From Bacteroidetes bacterium UBA4416 (GTDB taxonomy: Bacteria > Bacteroidota > Bacteroidia > B-17B0 > Aurantibacillaceae), in contig DGQK01000062.1 in the NCBI GenBank assembly GCA_002390745.1, positions 1-59,071 on the forward strand: a DNA stretch of 59,071 nucleotides, written 5' to 3'. Under the pieces are notes generated by a model. That model was not told where the DNA came from. It did not search any database and saw nothing but the letters and a program-made list of their open reading frames with translations. How positions within the stretch are numbered: position 1 is the first letter of the stretch; the number at the start of each line of letters is the position of its first letter. Below, piece after piece: positions 1 to 7,727 of this stretch. Made by a program: the position numbers and the translations under genes.

Positions 1-120
1 ACACCATATTTTTTGTTCTGGCGGAGCTATTTCTTTGGGGCACCCTTTGGGTTGCAGCGGTGCCAAATTATCGGTACAGATGTTCAACGAGCTGCGCCGC
101 CAGAACAAAAAATATGGTGT
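1..120. repeat. 24-bp perfect inverted repeat at the window edge (probable assembly foldback)
   Basis: Bases 1-24 are the exact reverse complement of bases 97-120. The right arm lies inside well conserved thiolase coding sequence, while the left arm replaces codons that should encode the residues before GGAISLGHP. A biological inverted repeat would be expected to preserve the protein. The match with the physical end of the sequence suggests a foldback or chimeric read end. Confidence 0.7.
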
Positions 121-178
121 GGTAACCATGTGTATCGGCACCGGACACGGAGCAGCCGGAGTTTTTGAATTATTGTAA
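2..178 (+). CDS. acetyl-CoA acetyltransferase (thiolase), 3' end only
   Basis: This is the C-terminal end of a thiolase, the enzyme that cleaves or condenses acyl-CoA and acetyl-CoA at the last step of beta-oxidation. The visible part carries the family signature GGAISLGHPLGCSGAK with the conserved His-Pro-Leu-Gly, followed by the C-terminal catalytic Cys block (MCIGTGHGAAGVFE), and stops at TAA 176-178. The reading frame is fixed by this signature from base 20 on. The codons before that do not fit the family (a V-N-V-N type stretch is expected before GGA), and they lie inside a 24-base inverted copy of bases 97-120, so the first about 20 bases are probably artefactual. Its position ahead of an acyl-CoA dehydrogenase fits a fatty-acid degradation region. 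Confidence 0.85.
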   Translation, partial: HHIFCSGGAISLGHPLGCSGAKLSVQMFNELRRQNKKYGVVTMCIGTGHGAAGVFELL

Positions 179-243
179 CCAGCATGAACTAACCGTGTAT
201 TTGATCTGCTACATGCGTTAATAATAGTGCGACCGGAGCGATG

Positions 244-274
244 GTTTCTTTTTTTATCAAGGAAAAAAAGAAAC
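244..274. terminator. A/T-rich hairpin between thiolase and M20 gene
   Basis: Bases 244-255 (GTTTCTTTTTTT) pair perfectly with 263-274 around a 7-base loop. It lies 66 bases after the thiolase stop and 59 bases before the next start. The stem is almost only A-T pairs, so it is a weak intrinsic terminator at best, but no other structure separates the two genes. Confidence 0.4.
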
Positions 275-332
275 AGATAAAGTTAAAATTCGAGAATGTA
301 TGTTATTCTGTAACATAGTAAGATAAAAAAAC

Positions 333-1517
333 ATGCAACAGGAAGTATTGGACAATCTGATTAGCATCCGGCGAAAGCTTCACGCGAACCCGGAACTAGG
401 CTACCAGGAGTATGAAACAGCAGACCTGATCTGCAGGGAGCTCGATAAACTTGGCATTCCTTATAGAAAGAATATTGCCAAAACCGGGGTGGTAGCGACG
501 CTCAGCAAGGGCGAAGGTCCGGGCGTTGTACTACGGGCCGACATGGATGCTCTGCCCATCAGAGAAAATACAGAGCTGGCATTTAAAAGTACGAAGCAAA
601 CCAAAGCCGGAAACCACGACATTCCATTGATGCATGCCTGCGGTCATGACGTACACGTGACGATGCTTTTGGGAGCCGCCGCATTGCTGAAAGATACAGA
701 CTATAAGGGAACCATCAAATTCATTTTCCAGCCTTCGGAAGAAGGCACCTACGACGACCCTGAGAAAAAATCGGGCGGGCAGCGGATGGTAGAAGCCGGC
801 GAGCTGGACGATGTGAAGGCTGCCCTGGCCCTGCACGTGCATCCCTTGTTGCCTGTAGGAAAAGTAGCCTATAAGCTCGGGCAGGCACTGGCTTGTGCCA
901 ACTTTTTCAGGATCGAGATCACAGGCCGCATGGCGCATGCTGCTGTAGCCCCTCACCTGGGAATCGACGCCATCCTCATTTCCAGCCACATCATCCAGGC
1001 CGTTTCTTCGATTGCCCACAAATACATTCCACCGCATGAGCCTACTGTGATCTCCTTCACCAAGATCAACGGAGGGATCGCTCCCAATGTGATCGCGGAC
1101 AAGGTCGTGCTGGAAGGCACCGTTCGGGCGCTTGATCTGAGCACCTTCAATACCGTGCTGGCCAGGATCGAAAAGATCATCCAGGCGACGATGCTTTCCT
1201 TTGATGCGGACATTAAGATCAGCTATGACCTGAACTATCCCAGCCTGCTGAACGATAAGGCCATTCACGAAAAAGTATCGGGCCCGCTGGAATCGGTTTT
1301 CGGAAAACAAAACATCATCCCGGTCGATGCCATCCTGGGCTCCGAAGACTTTGCCTTTTATTCACGCAAAGTCCCCAGCATGTTTTACTTTCTCGGCGCG
1401 CAGGATACCGCCGAAAAAACCTATTTCCTTCACGACTCCAAAGTGGTCTTCAATGAAAGCTGCATCCCTTATGGCTCGCAGTTACTGGCCGAAGGCGCTT
1501 TGGCATTACTCAAATAA
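333..1517 (+). CDS. M20-family metal-dependent amidohydrolase (aminoacylase/carboxypeptidase type)
   Basis: This is a 394-residue cytosolic peptidase-family M20D amidohydrolase, the group that includes hippurate hydrolase, N-acyl-L-amino-acid amidohydrolase and IAA-amino acid hydrolases. It removes an acyl group from an N-acylated amino acid or dipeptide using a two-metal centre. Visible metal and catalytic motifs are LRADMDALPI (residues 67-76), the metal-binding MHACGHDVH (100-108) and FQPSEEG (132-138, with the catalytic Glu). The lid/dimerisation part contains GRMAHAAVAPHLGIDA, the usual substrate-binding His region. The C-terminal metal ligand lies in LGSEDFAFY. Length matches the family. 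The natural substrate cannot be told from sequence. It is followed 37 bases later by an acyl-CoA dehydrogenase on the same strand. Confidence 0.9.
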   Translation: MQQEVLDNLISIRRKLHANPELGYQEYETADLICRELDKLGIPYRKNIAKTGVVATLSKGEGPGVVLRADMDALPIRENTELAFKSTKQTKAGNHDIPLMHACGHDVHVTMLLGAAALLKDTDYKGTIKFIFQPSEEGTYDDPEKKSGGQRMVEAGELDDVKAALALHVHPLLPVGKVAYKLGQALACANFFRIEITGRMAHAAVAPHLGIDAILISSHIIQAVSSIAHKYIPPHEPTVISFTKINGGIAPNVIADKVVLEGTVRALDLSTFNTVLARIEKIIQATMLSFDADIKISYDLNYPSLLNDKAIHEKVSGPLESVFGKQNIIPVDAILGSEDFAFYSRKVPSMFYFLGAQDTAEKTYFLHDSKVVFNESCIPYGSQLLAEGALALLK

Positions 1518-1554
1518 TCAAAAAAACGTTATATAAAAACCCAACCACAGGATT

Positions 1555-3339
1555 ATGGCAACAACAGGAAAAACAAAAGGCGGTGAGTTCCTCATCAAAG
1601 AAACATCAGCAAACGACATTTTTATTCCCGAGCAATGGTCGGAGGAACAGATCATGATGAAAAAAACCTGCGACGATTTTATCGACCAGGAAGTATTACC
1701 GATCCTTGACCGCATCGACAGCCAGGAAGAAGGCCTGATGCCATCCATCATGGAGAAGGCAGGCGCTTTAGGCCTTCTCGGCGTTTCGGTGCCGGAAGAG
1801 CTGGGCGGATTAGGTTTCGACTTCGTAACCTCTATGCTAACGACGGAGGCTCTGGGAGCAGGCTATTCAGCGGCAGTAGCCTTATCAGCCCACACCGGTA
1901 TCGGCACCTTACCGATCCTGTATTACGGTAATGAAGAGCAGAAAAAGAAATACATTCCGAAGCTGGCTACCGGCGAATGGAAAGCCTGCTATTGCCTGAC
2001 GGAGCCAGGGTCCGGTTCGGATGCCAACAGTGGCAAAACAAGCGCGAAGCTTACTGCCGATGGCAAGCATTACGTTTTGAACGGACAAAAAATGTGGATC
2101 ACTAACGGCGGCTTCGCTGATATTTTCACGGTATTCGCTAAAATCGACGATGACAAAAACCTCTCGGCCTTTATCGTCGAAAAAAGCTTCGGCGGCATTT
2201 CCTTAAACCCGGAAGAGCATAAGATGGGCATTAAAGGAAGTTCAACGCGCCAGGTGTTCTTCAATGATTGCAAAGTACCGGTAGAGAACTTATTGTCTGA
2301 AAGGCAGAACGGCTTTAAGATTGCGGTGAATATCCTGAACATTGGCCGCATCAAATTAGCAGGCGCTGCCATTGGCGGAAGCAAGCGCGCCAGCACCCAG
2401 TCTATTCAGTATGCCAACGAGCGTGTGCAGTTCGAGCGCCCGATCTCCAAATACGGCGCTATCCGCTACAAGCTGGCAGAGCAGGCCATTCGCATTTTCG
2501 CTTCTGAGAGCGCCACATACAGGGCATCTCAAAACGTAGAGGACGCTATCCACGACCTCATTGCCGGTGGCATGGAGAAATCAAAAGCAACCCTCAAAGG
2601 CATTGAGCAATTTGCCGTGGAAGCAGCGATCTTAAAAGTACATGGCTCCGAAACCCTCGACTATGTAGCCGATGAAGGCGTGCAGATCTACGGAGGCATG
2701 GGCTACAGCGCCGAAGCGCCAATGGACCGCATCTACCGCGACTCCCGTATCAACCGGATCTTTGAAGGCACCAACGAGATCAACCGCCTGCTCATTGTGG
2801 ATATGATCCTGAAACGCGCCATGAAAGGCGAGCTCGACCTCATGGGTCCAGCACAGCAGGTAGCCTCTGAATTGGTAGGTATTCCTGAGTTCTCCGAGCC
2901 GGATGATACCTTATTCGCTTACGAGAAAAAGCTGGTGGCGAATTTCAAAAAAGCGATCCTGCTGATTGCCGGTGGCGCCGTGCAAAAACTGATGACCACC
3001 TTGAGCAAAGAACAGGAGATCATTATGAACATTGCCGATATGGCCATCGAGACCTACGTTGCAGAATCAACCTTGCTGCGTGTGGAAAAACTGGTGAGCA
3101 TGCGCGGAGAAGCAGCCTGCACCGAGCATTTAGCGATCATGCGCAGCTACATCAACTCTGCCTGCGATAAGATCTGGGTATATGGCAAAGAAGCCCTGAA
3201 CAGCTATGGCGAAGGCGACGAATTACGCATGATGCTGATGGGCCTGAAACGCTACACCAAACAGGAGCCTTTCAACGCAAAGGCCGCAAGGCAGACGGTA
3301 GCAGAAAAACTGATCAAGGAAAATAAATATTGTTTTTAA
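1555..3339 (+). CDS. acyl-CoA dehydrogenase, long form
   Basis: This FAD enzyme performs the first oxidation step of beta-oxidation, making a trans-2-enoyl-CoA. At 594 residues it is the long VLCAD/ACAD9-like form, with the usual catalytic core to about residue 410 and a roughly 170-residue helical C-terminal extension. Visible motifs are CLTEPGSGSDA (147-157, FAD/substrate contact) and, near residue 400, IYGGMGYSAEAPMDRIYRD followed by IFEGTNEINR, whose Glu is the catalytic base in this family. Together with the thiolase fragment upstream and the thioesterase/ACBP cluster downstream it marks a fatty-acid catabolism region. The downstream spacer carries a palindromic dispersed repeat, so the next cluster may be transcribed separately. 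Confidence 0.95.
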   Translation: MATTGKTKGGEFLIKETSANDIFIPEQWSEEQIMMKKTCDDFIDQEVLPILDRIDSQEEGLMPSIMEKAGALGLLGVSVPEELGGLGFDFVTSMLTTEALGAGYSAAVALSAHTGIGTLPILYYGNEEQKKKYIPKLATGEWKACYCLTEPGSGSDANSGKTSAKLTADGKHYVLNGQKMWITNGGFADIFTVFAKIDDDKNLSAFIVEKSFGGISLNPEEHKMGIKGSSTRQVFFNDCKVPVENLLSERQNGFKIAVNILNIGRIKLAGAAIGGSKRASTQSIQYANERVQFERPISKYGAIRYKLAEQAIRIFASESATYRASQNVEDAIHDLIAGGMEKSKATLKGIEQFAVEAAILKVHGSETLDYVADEGVQIYGGMGYSAEAPMDRIYRDSRINRIFEGTNEINRLLIVDMILKRAMKGELDLMGPAQQVASELVGIPEFSEPDDTLFAYEKKLVANFKKAILLIAGGAVQKLMTTLSKEQEIIMNIADMAIETYVAESTLLRVEKLVSMRGEAACTEHLAIMRSYINSACDKIWVYGKEALNSYGEGDELRMMLMGLKRYTKQEPFNAKAARQTVAEKLIKENKYCF

Positions 3340-3347
3340 TTAGTATC

Positions 3348-3415
3348 GTCATTGCGAACGCAGTGAAGCAATCTCCCATTTAAGAGATTGCTTCGTCGTT
3401 CCTCCTCGCAATGAC
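3348..3415. repeat. REP-like palindromic dispersed repeat
   Basis: Two nested perfect inverted repeats form a long hairpin: GTCATTGCGA (3348-3357) with 3406-3415, and GAAGCAATCTC (3365-3375) with GAGATTGCTTC (3384-3394). From memory this closely resembles a palindrome that is abundant between genes in many Bacteroidota genomes. It probably acts as an RNA hairpin or repeat-associated mobile unit between the acyl-CoA dehydrogenase and the thioesterase cluster. Confidence 0.7.
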
Positions 3416-3428
3416 AGTTAAAACAGCC

Positions 3429-3440
3429 GGGCTTTAGCCC
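3429..3440 (+). other. short hairpin in leader of thioesterase-ACBP gene
   Basis: GGGCT (3429-3433) pairs with AGCCC (3436-3440) just 11 bases before the ATG at 3452. It would sit in the 5' leader and could affect translation start. No function is demonstrated by sequence alone. Confidence 0.3.
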
Positions 3441-3451
3441 TCATACAACGA

Positions 3452-4189
3452 ATGAAAAATGTATTTTTTGAAGGCCGGGTCTTATGGTCGCAGATCGATG
3501 CCAACATGCATCTGCGGCACTCGGCCTATGCCGATTTTGCAGCACAGGCAAGGCTACAGATCCTGGAAAGCCTCGGCTTCAATGCCAGGCTACTGGAGGA
3601 GTTAAAAATAGGGCCGATCCTGTTTCGTGAAGAGTTGATCTACATGCGCGAGGTGCGCCCCAGCGATACGGTAAAAGTAACCTGCGAGCTCACCCACTGC
3701 CGCAGGGACGGAAGCCGCTGGTCCTTCACCCAGGCCCTTTACAGGGGTGATGGCGTACAGGCAGCGCAGATCAATGTGCAGGGCGCCTGGGTAGATATGG
3801 TGAAACGCAAACTGGCTTCCCTGCCTGAAGAATGGGCCTCTACATTCATGAAAATCCCTAAAAGCGACAACTTCGTTCTGGAGGAAGTGCCAGAAAAAAC
3901 ATCCAAACCAACCTCAAACCCCAATACGATGACAGCACTGGAACAATCATTTGAAGACGCGAAAAAACGCGTGATGGAATTACCGGAGAAACCGGGCAAT
4001 GACGTCATGCTCGAACTCTACGCACTGAACAAGCAGGCTACGGTCGGCGACATCAATATCGACAAGCCGGCCATGTTCGACTTTGTGGCCGCCGCCAAAT
4101 ACAATGCCTGGAACGGCAAAAAAGGCATGAGCAAAGAAGACGCGCAGCAAAAGTACATCGACTACGTTAACAGCCTTTTCGCGAAATAA
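3452..4189 (+). CDS. hotdog acyl-CoA thioesterase fused to acyl-CoA-binding protein (ACBP)
   Basis: This 245-residue protein joins two lipid domains. Residues 1-120 are a single hotdog (4HBT-like) acyl-CoA thioesterase domain with the DxNxH signature at 16-20 (SQIDANMHLRH) and the typical strand ending GAWVDM. Residues 125-160 are a polar linker. Residues 166-244 are a complete ACBP domain, recognisable by MLELYALNKQATVGD (186-200), PAMFDFVAAAKYNAWN (206-221) and GMSKEDAQQKYI. ACBP binds long-chain acyl-CoA with high affinity in eukaryotes and some bacteria. The inference is that the ACBP domain hands acyl-CoA to, or withholds it from, the thioesterase. The next gene overlaps its stop codon by one base, so the two are translationally coupled. 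The fusion reads straight through with no frameshift. I do not recall this exact architecture as characterised. Confidence 0.88.
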   Translation: MKNVFFEGRVLWSQIDANMHLRHSAYADFAAQARLQILESLGFNARLLEELKIGPILFREELIYMREVRPSDTVKVTCELTHCRRDGSRWSFTQALYRGDGVQAAQINVQGAWVDMVKRKLASLPEEWASTFMKIPKSDNFVLEEVPEKTSKPTSNPNTMTALEQSFEDAKKRVMELPEKPGNDVMLELYALNKQATVGDINIDKPAMFDFVAAAKYNAWNGKKGMSKEDAQQKYIDYVNSLFAK

Positions 4190-4698
4190 TGGACCGCCTG
4201 CAGGCTTCGATAGAGAAAGCACGGCACTCGGCTTTTCACTTGTGGATGCTCAACTTCGTCCTGTTGCGAACAGTCCCCTTCAACAAGCCGCACGCGATTC
4301 GCGTGACAGGCATCGGCGACGAGGAGCTGACCATGCGCGTGAAGAACATCCGCCCGAACCGTAACCACATCAAAGGCATCCATGCCTGCCTCCTGGCTAC
4401 GCTTTGCGAGTACGTGTCGGGACTAAGCCTGCTGCGGAATTTTTCGCCGAAGGAATACAGGATTATTTTGAAAACGATCCACATGACTTACCATTACCAG
4501 GCCAAAACGGATGTGCATGTGACCTTCAGGATCGGTAAAGATCAGATTGAACAGGAGATTCTCGAACCTCTTAAAACACAGGAAGCCGTTTTCAAAGAAT
4601 TTCCGGTAGAAGTGTACGACAGTGAAAACAACCACATCTGCACGGGCCTTATCAATTGGCAGATCAAAGCCTGGAAGAATGTGAAAATGAAAGTATAG
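4189..4698 (+). CDS. DUF4442 hotdog-fold protein (putative thioesterase)
   Basis: This 169-residue protein resembles the DUF4442 family, hotdog-fold proteins related to PaaI-like thioesterases and without assigned substrate. Features include a helix-rich N-terminus with the aromatic start of the family (SAFHLWMLNFVLLRTVPFNKPHAIRV), the central hotdog helix (NHIKGIHACLLATLCEYVSGL, residues about 63-83) and the long strands after it. No signal peptide is present. Its ATG shares a base with the stop of the thioesterase-ACBP gene, which indicates coupled expression. It is paired with a second, divergent DUF4442 gene at 5319. A role in acyl-CoA or acyl-ACP turnover is inferred from fold and neighbours. 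Confidence 0.75.
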   Translation: MDRLQASIEKARHSAFHLWMLNFVLLRTVPFNKPHAIRVTGIGDEELTMRVKNIRPNRNHIKGIHACLLATLCEYVSGLSLLRNFSPKEYRIILKTIHMTYHYQAKTDVHVTFRIGKDQIEQEILEPLKTQEAVFKEFPVEVYDSENNHICTGLINWQIKAWKNVKMKV

Positions 4699-4721
4699 GT
4701 ACCTGCCAAATCACAACAGCT

Positions 4722-5312
4722 ATGTTCGAGACGCTTATCAATAACATTAAACAGCATGCCAACATCACGGATGAAGGAGTTCAGACCTTCGTAGAAGCTT
4801 TGAAAATCAGGCATGTTAAAAAGAAGAAAAACCTGCTCAGTGAAGGCGATAGCGGCAACTGCATGTTCTACGTGAATGAAGGGCTTTTCAGGAATTATAT
4901 TTTTGACGAGCAGGGCAACGAGCATACCACCGACCTCATTGCCCAGCATAACTGGTTTGGTGATGCAGAAGCCTTTTTATCGCGCCAGCCCGCGGGCATC
5001 AACATCGAAGCGATTGAAGACAGCCAGGTCTTCGCCATCAGCTATGAAGACCTGCACCGCTTTTACGATGAGATCCCGATGTTTGAGCGGGCCGTGAGAA
5101 AGATCATCGAACGTTATTTCATCAAAGCCCTGCAACGTGCCCGCAAAGTGAACCGTGCCGGCTATTCGGCACAGGAGCGTTACCAGGAATTTTTACGTTC
5201 ACAGCCTAAGCTCAGCAACCGCGTGCCCGCCATCTACCTCTCTTCGTACCTGGGAATTACACCCGAAACGCTCAGCCGCCTGCGCAGCCAGTCTATCAAA
5301 CAAGGATCCTGA
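4722..5312 (+). CDS. Crp/Fnr-family transcriptional regulator
   Basis: This 196-residue protein has a cyclic-nucleotide-binding-like beta-barrel (residues about 25-115, with LLSEGDSGNCMFYVNEGLFRN matching the PxGxxxxxxYxxxxG pattern in part), a dimerisation helix, and a C-terminal winged helix whose recognition region is YLSSYLGITPETLSRLR. It lacks the conserved Arg of genuine cAMP sites in the phosphate-binding cassette, so the ligand is open; many Bacteroidota Crp-like proteins do not bind cAMP. The start at 4722 is preferred over one at 4656 because the latter would run 43 bases into the upstream gene and add residues that do not look like the family. It sits between two DUF4442 genes, so it is the likely local regulator of this lipid cluster. 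Confidence 0.85.
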   Translation: MFETLINNIKQHANITDEGVQTFVEALKIRHVKKKKNLLSEGDSGNCMFYVNEGLFRNYIFDEQGNEHTTDLIAQHNWFGDAEAFLSRQPAGINIEAIEDSQVFAISYEDLHRFYDEIPMFERAVRKIIERYFIKALQRARKVNRAGYSAQERYQEFLRSQPKLSNRVPAIYLSSYLGITPETLSRLRSQSIKQGS

Positions 5313-5318
5313 TGCCTG

Positions 5319-5789
5319 ATGAAGATCTCTGAAAACACCCTCAAATGGCTGATGTGCTTTTACCCGCCCATGTTCTTCCAACGCATCTGGGTAAAAAAAG
5401 TACATCCCGGGTTCAGAGGCATTGACATTAAGATCAACCGGAGCCTGTTTACTTCCAATTTAGGGAACTCTATTTTTGGCGGAACGATCTTCTCGGCCAC
5501 CGATCCCTTCTACGCCCTGCTGTTCGGGCAGATCATGCAGCACAAGGGCTTTAAGATTACCGTATGGCTTAAAAGTGCACAAATCCAATACCTCAAGCCG
5601 GGAAGAACCGACCTGTTCTACACCATCACCATCAGCGATGAGATGGTTGCCGATGCCGAAAAAGCCCTGCAAACCGAAGGCCGCTTTATCAAAATGTTCC
5701 CCATCGAAATTTTCGACAGGCATGGAGAGCTCTGCGCCACAGCCCTCAACGAAGTGTATATCCGGAACCTGGACTTCGTAAAGAAGTAA
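5319..5789 (+). CDS. DUF4442 hotdog-fold protein (second copy in cluster)
   Basis: This 156-residue protein belongs to DUF4442, as shown by the N-terminal amphipathic start (LKWLMCFYPPMFFQRIWV), the NSIFGGTIFSATDPFYALLFG helix region (about 47-69) and the strand pair ending in VWLKSAQIQYLKPGRTD. It is only distantly similar to the 4189 protein, so it is not a recent duplicate. It begins 6 bases after the Crp-like gene and completes a four-gene run of three hotdog proteins and one regulator. A thioesterase-like activity is an inference from the fold; no substrate can be assigned. Confidence 0.78.
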   Translation: MKISENTLKWLMCFYPPMFFQRIWVKKVHPGFRGIDIKINRSLFTSNLGNSIFGGTIFSATDPFYALLFGQIMQHKGFKITVWLKSAQIQYLKPGRTDLFYTITISDEMVADAEKALQTEGRFIKMFPIEIFDRHGELCATALNEVYIRNLDFVKK

Positions 5790-5969
5790 TTTGTCGCTTA
5801 TTCCGGTGACTTCAGTAGAGATTTTCTGTAGAACATACATTGCAGTATACACCATAGTGCATACGGAATTTCATCTACAGGCCATACCATCTATAACTGT
5901 ATTTACCGTTATTGATATATATCAAGTTATTTCCTGTTATGAATCAAGTATATTTAAGGAAGCATTCAT

Positions 5970-5977
5970 TAGATTTG
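5970..5977 (+). promoter_or_regulatory. candidate Bacteroidota -7 box (TAGATTTG)
   Basis: TAGATTTG matches the TAnnTTTG -7 consensus of the Bacteroidota primary sigma factor and lies 39 bases before the ATG of the DUF2147 gene. No TTTG is seen at the proper -33 distance. The rest of the 227-base spacer (5790-6016) holds no convincing gene. Confidence 0.45.
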
Positions 5978-6016
5978 AATAAAGACGCAATTCTATAACC
6001 TTAACCTGACAGGCTT

Positions 6017-6460
6017 ATGATAAAAACTTTACTTGCTCTTTTTTCTCTCTTCTTTTCCATGAGCTTCTTTTCGCAAGCGGTAAATGCCGATGCCGTGACA
6101 GGCACCTGGCTCACGGCCAGCGGAAAAGCCAAAGTGCACATCTACAAAGAAGGCGAGAAGTACAACGGCAAGATCGTATGGTTCAAAACGCCTGCCTACG
6201 AAGATGGCAAGCCTAAAACCGACAAAAACAATCCTGATAAAACGAAGCAATCGGCTCCGCTCCTTGGCCTGAACATGCTAAAAGGCTTCGTATTTGATGA
6301 GGACGAATGGGAAGACGGCACCATCTACGACCCGGAGAACGGAAAAACCTACAGTTGCACGATCAAATACAGGGACGGAAAACTGGACCTTCGCGGCTAC
6401 ATTGGCATTTCCCTCATTGGCAGAACCCAAACCTGGTACAAAGTTTCAGACATTAAATAA
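6017..6460 (+). CDS. DUF2147 family exported protein
   Basis: This 147-residue protein starts with a Sec signal peptide (hydrophobic MIKTLLALFSLFFSMSFF, cleavage near AVNADA) and is then a DUF2147 domain: VTGTWLTASGKAKVHIYK opens it, YNGKIVWFK and GLNMLKGFVFDEDEWEDGTIYDP form the core, and LDLRGYIGISLIGRTQTW closes it. DUF2147 proteins are small periplasmic or outer-membrane-associated beta proteins of unknown biochemistry and are frequent in Bacteroidota and Proteobacteria, often near lipid or stress genes. Here it precedes a FadL-type porin by 26 bases and is probably cotranscribed with it. Confidence 0.85.
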   Translation: MIKTLLALFSLFFSMSFFSQAVNADAVTGTWLTASGKAKVHIYKEGEKYNGKIVWFKTPAYEDGKPKTDKNNPDKTKQSAPLLGLNMLKGFVFDEDEWEDGTIYDPENGKTYSCTIKYRDGKLDLRGYIGISLIGRTQTWYKVSDIK

Positions 6461-6486
6461 CTCACACACATCAAACCCTTCCATCT

Positions 6487-7716
6487 ATGACAAACCTACA
6501 CAAATTAGCAACAATGCTGATCCTCTCGTCGCCCTTTATTTCCGGCGCACAGGGCTATCAGGTAAATTTACAGGGCCAGGCGCAGCAAGGCATGGCCAAT
6601 GCCGGTACCGCTTTCGTGCAGGACGGCGCCTCGCTGTTTTACAGTCCGGGCGGCATGTCTTTCCTCAAAAGCAACGAAGTCAACATCGGGGTCAGCCCGA
6701 CGATCTCGCATGGCAAGTTTTTGGATAAGAATACCAACTTAACAGCAGAAACGACCTCGCCGGTGAGCTATCCATTTGCGGCTTATGGCGTCTTTGGTTT
6801 GAAGGACAGCAGCAGGCTCAAGCTGGGATTAGGCATCTATACGCCATTTGGCAGCACCGTAGAATGGGAAGATGGCTGGATGGGCCGCTTTGCCTTAACG
6901 CGCCTGCAACTACAGGCTATCTTTTTTCAACCGACGGCAAGCTATAAGATCAATGACAAACTGGGTATCGGAGCAGGCTTTGTATATGCCAACGGCAAGG
7001 TAAACCTCCAGAAAGACATTCCGGTGGTGGATGCCAACGGCAATTACGGACATGCCGAGCTGAGCGGTAAAGCCAACGGTTTCGGATTCAATGCAGGCAT
7101 CTATTACAAGCCGGTCGATAAATTTTCGGTGGCCCTGAGCTACCGTTCGCAGGTGAACATGCAGGTGAAAAGCGGCGACGCCACCTTCACGGTGCCTTCG
7201 TCTCTGACCAGCAATTTTCCGAATGGAAAGTTCAAATCAACACTGCCACTGCCACAGGTGCTGACACTGGGCCTGGCCTATACGCCCATCGAAAAGCTGA
7301 CGATTGCCGCCGATATCAACTTTGTAGGCTGGAAAGCCTATGACACACTGGCTTTCGATTACGAAAACAACACAACCTCGCTCGTTGATACCAAATCGGC
7401 GCGCGAATATAAAAACACCTTTGCCTTCCGCTTAGGCGGCCAGTACAAGATCATTGATGCACTGGCTGTAAGGCTGGGCATTGCCTATGGTATTTCACCG
7501 GTACAGAACGGCTACGTGACGCCCGAAACGCCGGATGCCAACAGGATCATCTATACTGCGGGAATCGGCTACACGATCAAACAAAAATTCGGCATCAACG
7601 CCTCCTTCTACTTCTCGCAACTGAACAGGGAAGACACCAACCTGGAAACAGGCATGAGTGGCACTTACAAAACCAATGTGGTGATTCCGGGAGTTTCTGT
7701 ATTTTATAAATTTTAA
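6487..7716 (+). CDS. FadL/OmpP1-family outer-membrane transporter
   Basis: This 409-residue outer-membrane beta-barrel resembles the OmpP1/FadL/TodX family that imports long-chain fatty acids or hydrophobic compounds. After a signal peptide it shows the family N-terminal hatch (GYQVNLQGQAQQGMANAG, then DGASLFYSPGGMSFL, the equivalent of the NPA/PAG element), many alternating amphipathic strands, and it ends on an aromatic strand (GVSVFYKF) as expected for Omp85-assembled barrels. It is followed after 11 bases by a lipoprotein esterase, which suggests that lipids are hydrolysed at the cell surface or periplasm and the acids imported here. The intracellular beta-oxidation genes upstream fit this. 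Confidence 0.9.
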   Translation: MTNLHKLATMLILSSPFISGAQGYQVNLQGQAQQGMANAGTAFVQDGASLFYSPGGMSFLKSNEVNIGVSPTISHGKFLDKNTNLTAETTSPVSYPFAAYGVFGLKDSSRLKLGLGIYTPFGSTVEWEDGWMGRFALTRLQLQAIFFQPTASYKINDKLGIGAGFVYANGKVNLQKDIPVVDANGNYGHAELSGKANGFGFNAGIYYKPVDKFSVALSYRSQVNMQVKSGDATFTVPSSLTSNFPNGKFKSTLPLPQVLTLGLAYTPIEKLTIAADINFVGWKAYDTLAFDYENNTTSLVDTKSAREYKNTFAFRLGGQYKIIDALAVRLGIAYGISPVQNGYVTPETPDANRIIYTAGIGYTIKQKFGINASFYFSQLNREDTNLETGMSGTYKTNVVIPGVSVFYKF

Positions 7717-7727
7717 TCTCAACAACT

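Noticed and set aside
4656..4721. Longer start of the Crp/Fnr-like protein
   Set aside because: It would overlap the upstream gene and add residues not typical of the family.
5791..5982. 63-codon open frame after the second DUF4442 gene
   Set aside because: The peptide has no family features and the frame overlaps a candidate promoter of the next gene.
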